From contig JAUMIR010000004.1 of assembly GCA_030847615.1 (NCBI GenBank), positions 103,306,001-103,370,000 on the forward strand: a DNA stretch of 64,000 nucleotides, in the 5' to 3' direction. The notes under the pieces were generated by a model. It saw nothing but the letters and a program-made list of their open reading frames with translations, had not been told where the DNA came from and made no database searches. Source of the DNA: Gambelia wislizenii. Its lineage: Eukaryota > Chordata > Lepidosauria > Squamata > Crotaphytidae. Below are positions 11,590-22,545 of this stretch, one piece after another. Positions within the stretch are counted from its first letter, which is position 1. The number at the start of each line of letters is the position of its first letter. A program made the position numbers and the translations under genes.

Positions 11590-12180
11590 CAATACAGCCC
11601 TCACCCCAGTTTGCATACCCTCAAGGAATAACTGAATCCCCTTCTCAGATAAGTGGACCCCATCAACCCTATAGAGCTCCACCCGCTTGTAGGAGATATC
11701 AGGGTACTGGATGAAATGGCCTAAACCATCATCCATTGCCCTGTAGATATCTCTGTTAACCTTCTTGTGGGCTATGCCCAGCTACTTAGTGTCCCCTTCT
11801 CCCGGGTAAATCTGCCATGGAATGATGTCCGACCAAATCAAAGTAATGTATGGCCATATTGACTTGATGTACTGCATGTCAGCCAGTGCTTAGAGGATCA
11901 ATGCCCTACCCTTAACCAGGCCCAAATCATTTCCACCCAGGTGTAGCACCAACACATGCGGCAGGGGTCCACGATGGTCCTGAAACAGCAAATTGATTAA
12001 ACCATCCCACTTCAAGCCTCTTTTGCCCAACCGTTCCACTGTGGCCATTTCTCCCAGACCCAAGTGGGTGCCTAGATGACTTGTCTTGGCATGGCGTGCC
12101 ACCCAATAAACAAAACTGTGGCCGCAGATCAATACCTGATATCTTGTTGGCCACCCAATAGTATCTGTAAGATAGAACAC
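11590..12180 (-). pseudogene. SGNH-hydrolase-like ORF of the Ngaro-like element
   Basis: The minus strand encodes an SGNH/GDSL-type fold signature in order: GHSFVYWVARHA (block I, Gly-x-Ser), VLVLHLGGNDLGLVKG (block III, G-x-N-D), and further on DGVHLSEKGIQLFLEGMQTG (block V, D-x-x-H). The 96-codon open part covers the first two blocks (11890-12180); the last lies in a continued frame near 11600-11680 after stops. Such a hydrolase is a known accessory of vertebrate Ngaro elements; its role in the life cycle is not settled. Here it is not intact. Confidence 0.75.
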
Positions 12181-12199
12181 ACTAGCAGATTAACAACTG

Positions 12200-13110
12200 T
12201 CAATAATGAATTGGGTGAATGTATTTCCAGTAGGCCCCAGACTTCCACCTCCCCAATTTTTTGACTGCCTCAGGTTGCAAGTCCATTGCCGCTACAGTCG
12301 AAGCTGCTCCAATTCTGAAGGAATGAGTACAAAAATGCACTCCTTCCAACCCTAAACATTCCAAAGCCTTAGCTGTTAATGCCCAAAATTGGTAGTGGGT
12401 TATGTGATTTTGCCACATGGCAAAATAAGGGCCCCAGCTGGTTGGGACACACCTTTAGGTATTCCCTTAATGCTGTAACAGGGCAGAGTGTGTCCTGTCC
12501 TGACATTTGCGCAATACAGTCCTAGCCCCCTTCCCCAGCTGATCAGTCTTAGAATGCCTGATAACCAATGAAACTCCATTACCATCTAGGCAAAGATCCC
12601 CGACTTTTAGGACCCTACTGGAGTTGTCCCCTTTAGACGCAATCACCAGCTCACTGATGCATAGGGCACCAAAGAAAGCTGTGAGTGATGCAGCGTGGAG
12701 CAAGATAGACTTGAAAGGGGTTGCACAAATGTTTGGCCATATCTGGAATAACCCATTCAGAGCTGCAGAGGATAGGGGGTGCCTATCATCTACTATTCTC
12801 CCCCTTTCCCTGGCCCACCCCTCAAAGGCCTTCCTTATTCTAAAATCTGAAGTTTTGTCTTGCAAAACTTGCCCTGTGCTTTACTCCAGAAGGCCAAGGC
12901 CGACAGCCGTGATTGTATGGATTGTGGAGCAAAGCCCCTATCCCTCAGAAATACACAGTATTGTAGGAGATGAGGAACGGGGACAGGTCAAATATTATCA
13001 AGCCACACCTCGCTACAAAAATCAAAGAACTCATGAATAGCTTTCATTTAAACCTGCATAGTGCTGGGGGGCAAGGGACAAACTGATAGCCCTCACTATT
13101 TTGCTCATCC
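12200..13110 (-). pseudogene. Tyrosine recombinase (integrase) of the Ngaro-like element, broken
   Basis: The N-terminal core-binding part reads LLQYCVFLRDRGFAPQSIQS (about 12920-12980), then the catalytic part continues with SILLHAASLTAFFGALCISE and, in another frame, HSFRIGAASTVAAM and WKYIHP near 12200-12340. The H-x-x-R pair and the nucleophile-like tyrosine are recognisable. The first catalytic arginine, expected in an L-R-x-S-E-L context, appears as cysteine (LCISEL). Stop codons and at least one frameshift (near 12480-12580) split the gene. In live elements the enzyme integrates a circular DNA intermediate without making a target duplication. Assignment is from motif pattern, not from alignment. 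Confidence 0.8.
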
Positions 13111-13129
13111 AAGGTCCCACAAATCCACT

Positions 13130-13385
13130 GGCATCGAATCCGGCTTTTCGGCAGCTCCTGGTGTTAATTTCCTGAAGCGTTCCATCTGCATGTGGGAGAG
13201 AGTGTCAGCTATGCCGTTGTCAACTTGGCAATGTGGGTAGCAGTGAACAGGATATTAAATTTCAAGCAGTGTAATTTGAATGCCCTAACCAGTCCCATAA
13301 CCCTCTGGGACTGGGAGGTCAAAGAATTAATAACCTGAACAGTGGCCATATTATCGCACTGCAATCCTGGAATGTATATTGAGTG
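13130..13385 (-). pseudogene. RNase H-like domain remnant of the Ngaro-like element
   Basis: The minus-strand frame reads LQCDNMATVQVINS, then LVRAFKLHCLKFNILFTATHI, the pattern of the DIRS/Ngaro RNase H (a D-N-x-A-V block and a C-L-x-F-N-I block before a basic H-[IV]-P-G motif). The expected ADTLSRMQMERF segment survives only in a shifted frame, interrupted by a stop after KLTTA. The upstream RT domain is absent. In a working element this activity removes the RNA strand after reverse transcription. Confidence 0.7.
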
Positions 13386-13869
13386 TTTCCAATCTGTGGG
13401 CCATTGGAGTTTTGTTTTGTTTTTGTTTTGTTTTGTTTTTTGTCAGATTTTTGTTAGAACTTAATAGATTCTATCTCTGTAGTTTGAAGCAGCTCTATTG
13501 GTTTGCCATATCAATAGCTTGAAGCAGCTGTACTGGTATGCCATATTAATCATATTAAGTTTATCAATAGCCACAAATTATATATTCTACATAAAAGAGT
13601 TTTTAAAATGTGAATGCTAGAGAAAATGAAACTGACATATTTTCCCATTCCTAGCTTTAAGTTACATGTGTGAAAGAAGATATTATTCAGCTTAATCCCA
13701 AATTAAAGCTCAATGTGCTTTAACATCTTTTGCTAGCAATGTTACTCAATAATCTGAAATTATTACTAGAACTGAACATAGGCTAGAGGGCAGCCAACAT
13801 TGTTTCCATGAACTGATATTACCAATGTAATTTTTAACCCACCCACCACTGACACCCACCCGATTAGGT

Positions 13870-14103
13870 CTACACTCCACAGTTCGATGCCACTTTAACT
13901 AAAATAGTCACTGCCATGGCTTCATTTTATGAAATGATGGGTTTTTTTGTTTGGTGAGATATTCAGAATTCTCCACCAGAGAGCTCTAGTACACTTTGCT
14001 GAATTACAGCACTACAGCTCTCTGGCAGAGAATTCTCTGGCAGAGAAATCCCAAGTTTCTGTATGATGAAACCATGACAAGTAAACTGGTATGGAACTGC
14101 TCT
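13870..14103. mobile_element. Diverged hAT-like foldback MITE
   Basis: Left side GATGCCACTTTAACTAAAAT and right side CATGACAAGTAAACTGGTAT are diverged inverted copies, and the middle carries the CCAGAGAGCTCT / AGCTCTCTGGCAGAG palindrome. Same family as 7892 and 55595. No intact ends. Confidence 0.55.
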
Positions 14104-14109
14104 TAAGTG

Positions 14110-15640
14110 TTTAGTGTACATACACTCTTAGCATGAAGAACAAGAAAAAATTCCACAGAATCCTTCCAGTTCCTCTGGGTTCATTACTGGCTTCTTTGTG
14201 TTTGCCACTGCCATAACTTGCAGATGGGAGTGGTCTGTTGAGGTGAATAGAAGGAGGAATGTTAGAGACCTTCTGCTGCTTTTTGTTTTAGGAAAAAGTT
14301 TAGGAGGCATTGGCCAAGTTGCATAAATTTATGTGTGGGTCTTGAAAGGGATTTTGTTTGGTGGGGGGGATCAGGGCAGATGACACCCTTTGCTTTTGGT
14401 CCCTCTATATCTATTACTTCTGTATATATGAATGCATTTTGACTTCAGGAAGATTTGATATATTGGTCTCCTAAACTTTATATATTGGGTTTACATTTTG
14501 TTTTGACTAATGATTGTTCCAGTACTTTGTGATAACATTTTATTTGACATATTTTGTAATATCTTATGCTTTAAGTAATTTTGATTTCAATCTTAGTGAA
14601 AAGAAGGATGGAAGTTTATTAAACATTTAACACACACGCACCCTCAAAAGCACACAACCACACAAGGAAAAATTGTCAGACCACCTAAGGAAGAAAATCC
14701 TTCAGTTTTTCAAGCTACTATATTGTAGCTTCAGTTTTTCAAGCTACTATATTGTGTCCCCACGCCATCCCACCCACACACTTTATAGTGCAATAAAGCC
14801 ATTAACAGCTTCAGGATTCCCTGTCTTGTCTTTCATGCCCCAAGTCCCCATTTATCTCCCCTCAGAAAGGAGCCTAGCATTTTTCTCAGGCTCAGCTGTC
14901 GCAGACTCACTGAGGTGTGAATGGTAGCTCAGGATTTCCCCAGTGATGATAGGCTCAGCAGTTGGAAATCCTGATAGGGAAATTTAAAAGCTGCAATCCT
15001 GTACTCATTTCTCTCAAGATAAGTTCCACTGAAAACAAATCACAGCAACAATAATGGACTTATTACCAGATAAGCATACAGAGGGTTGTGGTGGAAGACT
15101 GGGATGTAACTCTTTACATGCTTACACGTAAATAACATCTGGTAATCAGAGTTTATTGCCATGTTATCAGTCATCACTAAATCCTTTGGAAATGATTTCA
15201 TAAACTGATTATAGCCATTGCCTGACTGGGAAGAATGTGATGCTGAAGTCCATCCCACCACCACTTTTTTTATATGTAGTGGCCGCAGCATTGTGCTTGC
15301 CCATAGCAAGGACTCTGTGTGAGTAAGATAATGTCTGTTGTCAGTTACACTGTGTATGAATTGTAACCCATATAAAAATTCACCAGAGGAGGACTGTCAG
15401 TTGGGAGGAAGGAATGATGTTGGAGAGATGATATTTCAAAAAACACTGTTGATCCTTATGGTCAGTCCGTAATATACATGTATTAGAGCAGCAAGTTGGG
15501 GCCTGTGCAACAACTTAGTTTGAGAGGCATCCATATCATTGCCATAACAAATATAGTGTCTGTTACAGGACCAGCTTGCTATTGCTGATACTCACAAGCA
15601 GGAGTTGGTCAAATAACAGAGTGTGTCCATAATTCTTTCA
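14110..15640. other. Non-coding DNA with a 29-bp tandem duplication
   Basis: No coding or RNA gene seen. A TTCAGTTTTTCAAGCTACTA unit is duplicated with a 29-bp period at 14701-14758. The rest looks like unique or heavily decayed sequence. Confidence 0.5.
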
Positions 15641-15764
15641 CAGTGGCGGCTGCTAGTCACCACAACTGCTCTGGAGTTTAGTCTAAACTTTAAATGGTGC
15701 AGACTTCACCCCCACCCCAAATATTTCAGCACCTTGGACAGCTTAGGACCACCAGCTGCCACTG
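15641..15764. mobile_element. Short hAT-like MITE
   Basis: Begins CAGTGGCGGCTGCTAGT and ends ACCAGCTGCCACTG, inverted ends of the CAGTGGCGGC type found on hAT-like elements. 124 bp, non-coding. No clear 8-bp duplication. Confidence 0.6.
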
Positions 15765-16102
15765 CTATATAAAAACCTTGCAAGTAAGGAGGGTTTCTTA
15801 AGAAAAGAGAAGGCAGAAAATAGGTCATCCAAACGCCATACCCTCAAAAAAAAGAAAAAGAAAAAAGACTATATAGAAGATGGGCTATCTCTAAAGCTAA
15901 CAAATTACCATTCAATGTGGTTTCTACTGGGTGTATAGAGTTTTCAGGTTTAATTGTATCTAAACTTTATTTTTTAAAAAAATTACTCCAGCCAAAGACC
16001 AGCACTTTAAATATCTCATTTATTTCAATAGCAGTGTTACACATGAGTTTAAATCTTTCCCAAGGAAATGAATGCATCTTCCCTGAGAAGCAATGTTTAG
16101 AG

Positions 16103-16238
16103 CAGGGGTGGACAAACAGCAACCTCCAGATGTTGTTAGACTGCAGCTCCCATTAGCCCTAGCTGGCATAGCCAATGGTGAAGAATGCTGGGAGTTGCAA
16201 TCCAACATGATCTGGAGGGCCATACTTCACCCACCCTG
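16103..16238. mobile_element. Short hAT-like MITE (CAGGGGTGG type)
   Basis: Starts CAGGGGTGGACAAAC and ends CTTCACCCACCCTG. The interior has the CTCCAGATGTTGTTAGACTG ... CAATCCAACATGATCTGGAG inverted pair characteristic of a very common reptile MITE. Flanks do not show a clear duplication. Confidence 0.7.
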
Positions 16239-16542
16239 GAGATTCTGAGATTCAGGAGTAGAGCTAGGCTAGCCAGAAACACTTGTGCCATGTGCCCTGA
16301 CCTCCCCCACCTTCTCTGCTACGGAAGAAGAAAAGAAAAGTAAAGAATGAGGAGATCAGAGGAAAGGAGCTATTTTTGAAAATTGGCTGAGAAAAATACA
16401 CTATTGGAGCAGGGACAGGGGAAACTGCCTGTGCTACTTGCCTCCAGCATACTTTGAAAAAATAGCCAGGCTCCATATTACCCCTTCTCTTTCTCTTTCA
16501 GAAGTACATGAATGGGGCCACTAGAACTGCCCCCACTGCTGC

Positions 16543-16574
16543 CATCATCATCATCACCACCACCACCACCACCA
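16543..16574. repeat. (ATC)n/(ACC)n microsatellite
   Basis: Trinucleotide run of ATC then ACC units. Confidence 0.9.
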
Positions 16575-16645
16575 TCTCCTCTTCCTCCTTCTCCTTTCAT
16601 AACAGGGAAGGTGGACAGAGGTATGTTTGCCTGTGCATTTGTGGG

Positions 16646-16745
16646 ATAATAATAATAATAATAATAATAATAATTATTTATACCCCGCCCCTCTGTTAAA
16701 ACAATCGGGGCAGCTTACAAAAATCAAAATACAAATACAGATTAA
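16646..16745 (-). mobile_element. L2 LINE 3' end
   Basis: An (ATA)n run at 16646-16675 followed by TTATTTATACCCCGCCCCTC and a CAATCGGGGCAGCTTACAA block. On the minus strand this is the L2 3' terminus seen at 50385-50465 (GTAAGCCGCCCCGATTG ... AGAGGGGCAGGATA plus a trinucleotide tail). Only about 100 bp remain. Confidence 0.7.
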
Positions 16746-17019
16746 AATCCCTAAACACCAGCGATGAAGAGTGACTGCAGTGGTTGCTGTTCTAAAATGA
16801 GTGGCCACTCTCAAGGGAGTGGCAGGAGGAGAGCACTGGAGGAGGCATCTCTACTTCTTGCCCCTTGACTGCTGATTCCTAAGTTGCATCACTATCCAGA
16901 TTTAAGTCTTCACTAAGCCATTATGCCACTAGATGACCTTAGTCCAGGCTGTTGCTCAGCTGGACCAAACTCACAGGGTTTTTGTGAGGATGAAGAGTCA
17001 GATAGCTAATTTTTAGTTG

Positions 17020-17160
17020 GTTTTGTTGGTGGTTATTAATTTATACCCTGCTTTCCCCCACAAACTGGGACTTAAAACTGGTTAGAGTGTGCCCTGTATT
17101 TACATTGTTCTTATAAATACTTTACAGAACAGAAATAGTAACAGAAAAGTACAACTAACC
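17020..17160 (-). mobile_element. Possible L2-like 3' tail fragment
   Basis: TTATTAATTTATACCCTGCT followed by a CCCCACAAACTGGGACTT block resembles the antisense 3' end of L2-type LINEs, strongly decayed. Confidence 0.35.
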
Positions 17161-17180
17161 TACCTAATATTTTTGTATAT

Positions 17181-17217
17181 TTGGTGGTGGTGGTGGTGGT
17201 GGTGATGATGATGATGC
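17181..17217. repeat. (GGT)n(GAT)n microsatellite
   Basis: Compound trinucleotide run of GGT then GAT units. Confidence 0.9.
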
Positions 17218-18276
17218 TAATGGTGATAGACAGACAACCAGATTCACATTGTCCACCAGAAATCTTTGAATAACTGAAAATTCATCAACATGTGTTGTGT
17301 TTTTTTTTGAGATGTGATGATGGTTAATAAAAACATCAGGATGTGATTCACAAGTAGTGAATCCCAAGATTCCCCCATTCCCTTACCTTAGAAAGAGTTC
17401 TGTATTACGCAAATACTTATGCTCAGCCATTTAAAAACATGGTAACAAAAGATACTGCCCTGTAGTTCTGGTTCTTGAGCCCATGGTTAACAGATTTAGG
17501 AAGATTATGTCAGAATTGTTAAAAGTACAGTATGTTGACAATTCTCTCAATCATATTTATTTACTACTATTTTTTTAAAAAAAGTGAGGAACTGTGGAGC
17601 AAACACACACACAAATGAAAGAGGAGAATTAAGCTTAAAGAAAGCATCTTCCAAGGCCAGTTCCCCTCCTCCACCCTCATAGGATCCTCTTTAATTGTGA
17701 GGGACTTTGGGAAAAGCACAGATAGTCCATTTTAAAGGACTCTGAGGAGAGTGGAAAAATTGGCCTAGAGAAGGAACACCAGCATTACAAAGCCACTCAG
17801 GCTCCACAGTGGGAGAACAGAAGAAAGTACACTTTCAGCCATCCCACTCACAGTATGAATACTATAGGACAGAATTTGGCTCTGGCATGCACGTTCCCGT
17901 CATTAACACACACTTTGTGTGCAGCCTTTTGTGCTATTAGTGTTGGCACTAGCAGCAATTTACAGCACTAGTCCCTAGTATAGTAGTCCAGGTGATATGC
18001 TAAACCCTCTGAAGCCACCCAGACTGAAAGTATGCTAGATGTCTGGCAGACTGTGAGCTTCTTCTTGTGCTTTACTCCTTATTGCTGCCAATATTCTGAG
18101 GTACTATCACTCAGTAGATGTTGAAATCATCAGTAGATGTTGAGATCACTCAGCCCTGGAGGATAGAGGGATTTGTTAGTGGAGGGGAATGTCCTCACAA
18201 ATGCAAGGTTTTCCACATATCTTGATGGGATCTTTGTCTCTTTCCACAGGAGGCAGTTGTCCCTACTTTGCACATT
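17218..18276. other. Non-coding DNA, no feature recognised
   Basis: AT-rich sequence with a short CA run at 17604-17613 and a local CAGTAGATGTTGA duplication near 18113-18142. No gene signal. Confidence 0.45.
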
Positions 18277-18851
18277 GGAGATTATTATACAGGAATGCAA
18301 AAAGCATTCCTGTCCCACAATCTCCAGACCGTCCCTGTCCCAACACAATAACCCTCCCCATCAGACTTACCTTATCTTCCATCCAAAGGCATACCAGGAA
18401 TGAACAGAGCCCCAGCAGAGCTCTGTTCACTTCTTGGACTGAAATCCTGCCCGTTCTCGTGAGAAGACGCAAGCGCAGGAAATTCAAAAATAAAACTAAA
18501 AATACACACAAAAAAGTTCAGAAAAGCACATACACACACTTAAAAAAAACCACCAAGTAACCCAGGGAGGATACAAAAAAAGATGGTAGCCTACCTGGTT
18601 CTCATGATCCCACCTGGGATTGCCCATTGACACTGGAATAACGAGTCAAAAATGGTGTGAAGTTTCAGATGCTGGCAATGCCAGCACCAAAACGGGATGG
18701 GTGATCCATTGACAGCTCTAGCCCATCAATAAAAAGAAATGCCTGAATAACAACAGCAGAACACAAAAGGACAACATTGTGTGATATTGGCATCCTTTTG
18801 CATGCCACTGTTGTTATTCTGGTGCCTCATTAGCCACGTCTGATAATCTCC
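18277..18851. mobile_element. Larger subfamily of the GGAGATT element (about 575 bp)
   Basis: Starts GGAGATTATTATACAGG and ends ACGTCTGATAATCTCC. The interior shares, in the same order, blocks with the copy at 50466-51015 (CAGGAAATTCAAAAAT, CCAAGTAACCC, TACAAAAAAAG) and, in reverse orientation, with 39376-39986. No intact open frame longer than about 120 codons and none resembling a transposase. Flanks do not show an obvious duplication. Confidence 0.65.
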
Positions 18852-18959
18852 ATTCATTCCCATTCATTCATGTCTGCATGATAGAAACTCACTTAGCCAG
18901 TGGAGGGATTATTCCATCTGGAATCATGTGAAAAAGCTGCCATCCAGATAACACTTTAC

Positions 18960-19170
18960 TGAAAGCAAGTGAAGTGCAGTGGTTACATTGTTGCCTTGGA
19001 AAATCTAAGGTCAAATTCCCATTGAACCATGAAACTCACTGGGTAACTATGGGCCAGCCACACTCTCTCTCCACCTGACCTACCTCACAAAGTTGTTCTG
19101 ACAATAAAAAGGAGAGGAGGGGAATTTCCATGAGCTCATTGAAAGATTGGATTGAATATAAATAAATAAT
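18960..19170 (+). mobile_element. tRNA-headed SINE fragment with L2-like tail
   Basis: GTGCAGTGGTTACATTGTTG followed by a B-box-like GGTCAAATTCCC, then CTGACCTACCTCACAAAGTTG and an ATAAATAAATAA end. Composition matches a decayed SINE distinct from the BovB-tailed copies. Confidence 0.4.
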
Positions 19171-20535
19171 AAGCCATAATTAAAACATAGATATAAAGTT
19201 ATATTCTGTGTATATTCATATTGGTTTAACAAATCTTAATCATTTTTCACTCTCTGGCAAATATGCTACAGTTCCAGAAAACATCCCATTGCAGCCATAT
19301 ATTCCATACCAACATCTGTGTATTTGGATCACAACAGGCGAGTGTGACAACTGTATAAACATACAACAATAAATAATTTTATGGTCATGTAGGATAAACT
19401 GACAGGAGTACTCTTAAAGGGTTTGGAAATGGAAGAGCTGGGTGAAGGATGCAGGGAAGAGAAAGGATGGAATGAATTAGTACTGGTTATCATCCCCACT
19501 CCCAGCTATAAATTAAAGGACAGAGACTGAGTTTGATGAAGCTGAACAGCAACAGTGGTCTTGGAAGTTTCTACACATAAGTGAAAGGGGGGGGGGGAAG
19601 GATATCTGCAACCTTCCCCCTTGCTTTTCTGAATAGAAACAGTTTTTCTCAAAATTAAAACCAAAGCTTGGGAAATTTACTTTTTGGAGTACAGCATTTG
19701 TAGTACAACCCCCCCCCCCAAAAAAAAGCTCTAAGTAAAACACAAATACTAGAGCAGGAAATGATTCTTCTTACAGAGCTGAATGTTTAATAGTATAGCC
19801 ACCTGTGAAGATACAGTTGCCAACTGACTTGGCCTACTCCTAGGTATTTAACAATAACTTAAGCCATAGAAGTCAGCAGGTGAAATATGGAGATATAATA
19901 TATATTATTCTGCTCATATCTGTGGATCAAAGTGTTAAAGGCTTAAGCAGAGATGTTGACAGAAAGCTGGTGACCCTGCTTGGAGCTCAGCCTTGATTAG
20001 AGGAGCTGGCATCTTTTTCCTTCCTCCTCTTCCCCCCCCCCATATAGAATTCTTTAAGCAGGGTTATTATGAGCAGGAAACACTCAATATGTAATGATTT
20101 GTACTTCCCTAAAAATCAAGTCATGCCTAAACTTGTCCCATTGATTTTAATTGGACTGAAGTGTAAATAACATGATCTGGACCCAACTCTGTGTTACTAT
20201 GTATTATGGAGATTTTGCCTTCCTAAACCTTTTAGATTGGAAGAGATGGAAATTCAGATTTGATACTGTGAGACATCGTGGCTATTTTAAAACAACAACA
20301 ACAACAACAACCAAGTTCTATAATAAAAGACACAAGTCATCTGAAGAACAGAAGTGCTCTTGCCCTAAACCTCTGAAAGACATGATCATTCAAAGAGACA
20401 ATTGTCCTCCATTAGCAATAAATTGGCTTCTGCTTCCACACGTGTCATACTCAATTTTCCCTTTTCATATTTTGCCTTTAAATATTTAGACAAGGTAGCA
20501 GGTTTTAAATGTGTCATTGACACAAATAAATGTTT
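19171..20535. other. Non-coding DNA, no feature recognised
   Basis: Contains G- and C-runs (19587-19599, 19710-19719, 20032-20040) and a short (AAC)n at 20291-20310. No exon or family repeat recognised. Confidence 0.45.
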
Positions 20536-20536
20536 A

Positions 20537-20660
20537 AGTAGCCATTCTACCTTGGGCTCTGCTCTTGTCAAATCTCATAAGCTAACCATGGGTGGATCTG
20601 GTCAGTAATTGGATGGGAGACCTCCAAGGAGAACTGCAAAGCTGAAGAAGTTTTCTTGGT
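20537..20660 (+). mobile_element. Decayed 5S-rRNA-derived SINE fragment
   Basis: The segment AAATCTCATAAGCTAACCAT ... GGTCAGTAATTGGATGGGAGACCTCC follows the 3' half of 5S rRNA (the control region with AAGCTAAGCAGG and TACTTGGATGGGAGACC) with many substitutions. Much closer copies are at 45593 and 61691. Not a functional rRNA gene. Confidence 0.4.
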
Positions 20661-20904
20661 TATTCTGTAAATGGCTATTTAATCTCAGTCTGGTCTACAT
20701 CCCAGCAGGGACAGTGGCAGGGAAATCATGCTCCAAATGGTGCCAACTGAAACTAATGCTCTTCTTACCACTGGACATTAAAGGGCATCCATTCCTGATA
20801 CCTTTTCACAAGAAAAATAATACAGTGCTATAATATTCTTTTGGCAGCAGACAACATAAGAACTGAACAAACCAAGTACTAGATTCAATATGGAGCTTAA
20901 ACTA

Positions 20905-21087
20905 TACAGAGACAGTGTGGTATAGTTTGAGTGGTAGGCAGGGACAGTGGGAGATCAGGCTTTGAATCCTCTCAGCTCCAAAGGAAGGCAGTTGCAAATC
21001 TTTTCCAAAAGAATCTTTCCAAGAAAACCCCAGAATAATGTTGCCATAAGAAAAAAAAAGTCAACTTGAAGGCACATAACAACAAAT
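20905..21087 (+). mobile_element. Sauria-type SINE, internally deleted
   Basis: Head GACAGTGTGGTATAGTTTGAGTG, a B-box-like GGCTTTGAATCC, then AAGGAAGGCAGTTGCAAATC, CAAGAAAACCCC and the tail TTGAAGGCACATAACAACAA. The tail matches the BovB 3' end. Part of the middle found in the 45006 copy is missing. It sits just left of the mariner element. Confidence 0.65.
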
Positions 21088-21243
21088 GAAGGGTAAGGTC
21101 CTATTCAGCCAGGAAGGAAACTGTGGTGCCTTGAACAAGTGAAGAGCCCTCATTCTAAGTTGGAGTAGACAACATCGGAAGGTCTGGAAGTTGCCCACAC
21201 CTGAGATGCACCACCCTTCTTTAGTGAAATGAAGCGGCCAGTA

Positions 21244-22545
21244 CTACAAGGTGGTGCTAAAGAGTTTGCAGCCCAACCCACTTCCCAAAATCTGAGCATA
21301 ATTTTGTCATTGTAACTTGAAAGAGTGTAATTTTGTATTGTAAACTGCCAATTTGCAGGATCTTAGCTCTAATTTCTGAATTTTCTCATATCACTGACAG
21401 AACCATATCAATGAAAAGTGTGAAATTTTAAAGTGTTGAATTCTGGGCTGTTGTCAAGTTCATGTTCCTGCAGAAGAAAACTCCAAAGGAAACCCATGTA
21501 TATGATGAAGGGACGAATGTCCACCATACTCAACTGTGAAGAAATGGTGTGCCAATTTTCAGTGCAGAGATTTTGAGACTGAAGATGCAGCAAGGTCTGG
21601 GAGGCCTTCAACAGTGTTGACTTCTGAAACTGTTGAGCATGTTCATAACCTGATTTTGGCAGATCAGTAAATCTCATCTAAAACAATTGCTGAGATGCTA
21701 GAGATATCTTGGGAATGCATTGGGTTTAAAATTCATGAGCAGTTGGCTATGCAGAAGTTGTCAGTTAAGTGGGTGCCAAAATGTTTGAATGCTGTCCAGA
21801 AACAAAATCGAGTGAATACCTCCAAGTTGATTTTGCAGCATTTTGAATGATCTAGTGATACTTTTTTGGAACAACTCATTACTGTTGAAGAAACATGGTT
21901 ACATCACTATGATCTGGAGACCAAACAACAGTCCTTGCAGCAGCAGTGGCACTTGGGTTCCCCACAGCCAAAGAAATTCAAGACTCAAAAGTCAGCCGGA
22001 AAGATCATGGTCATGTTTTTGGGGGGTGGGGGGTATAATCAAGGTATTTTGATGACAAACTATCTTCAGAAGAGCCAAACAGTTAATGCAGAATACTACT
22101 CTAACTCACTCTGCTGATTGAAAGAAGCACTGAAGGAAAAATTGTGAGGGAAGCTGCAGAAAGGTATTCTCTTTTTTGCAGGACGATGCATCTGCTCACA
22201 GGACTGGCAAGATGATGGGCATTTTGAAGAATTTCGGGTTTGAGTGAATAGACCATCCACCCTGTTCATCAGATCTTGTTCCATCTGACTATTTCCTGTT
22301 TCCAAACCTTAAAAAGAGTTTGAAAGGAAGGAAACCTTTGAATGATTCATAAGTGATAACAGCAGCAGGGCAGTATTTCAGTGACCAGATGTCAGAAATG
22401 TTTTTGAAAGGTTAAAGAAACTTGAGAAATGATGTGCCAAGTGCATCAAACTTCAGGGTGAATATGTGGAACAGCATGTAGGTTTCATGGCTCTAGGTCA
22501 TTATCTTTTTGGTCAGGCTGAGAACTCTGCAGCACCCCCTTGTAG
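21244..22545 (+). mobile_element. Complete mariner element with both terminal repeats
   Basis: About 1.30 kb, the usual mariner size. The left end reads CTACAAGGTGGTGCTAAAGA and the right end, reversed, CTACAAGGGGGTGCTGCAGA, followed on both sides by a matching GTTTGCAGCCCAACC / GTTCTCAGCCTGACC block. A TA precedes the left end; the right flank has TTTTA, so the TA duplication is not exact. The transposase inside is dead. Confidence 0.85.
21411..22480 (+). pseudogene. Mariner transposase pseudogene
   Basis: The plus strand, across several frames, spells a mariner-family transposase like that fused in primate SETMAR. The N-terminal helix-turn-helix part follows the start (VKFMFLQKKTPKEIH). 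Later come WVPKCL, then TVEETWLHHYDLETKQQS (about 21880-21935), SPQPKKFKTQKSAGKIMV, and near the end QDDASAHRTG, HPPCSSDLVPSDYFLFPNLK. Of the catalytic DD34D triad, the first aspartate context (normally GDETW) reads VEETW, a substitution, the second (DDA, normally DNA) is recognisable, and the third lies in the SPDL-like block, here SSDL. Multiple stops and frameshifts, including a G-run near 22020-22033, inactivate it. Confidence 0.85.

Larger units (their letters stand above)
11108..13400 (-). mobile_element. Ngaro/DIRS-order tyrosine-recombinase retroelement, 5'-truncated
   Basis: Read on the minus strand from 13400, the piece holds in order an RNase H-like segment, a tyrosine recombinase and an SGNH-type hydrolase, then about 480 bp of GC-richer non-coding sequence that may be a terminal repeat (11108-11590). 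No reverse transcriptase is present to the right; sequence beyond 13400 is a TTTTG-rich run. The domain order and the SGNH partner are known for Ngaro elements of the DIRS order. Several stops and frame changes show it is dead. Confidence 0.8.
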
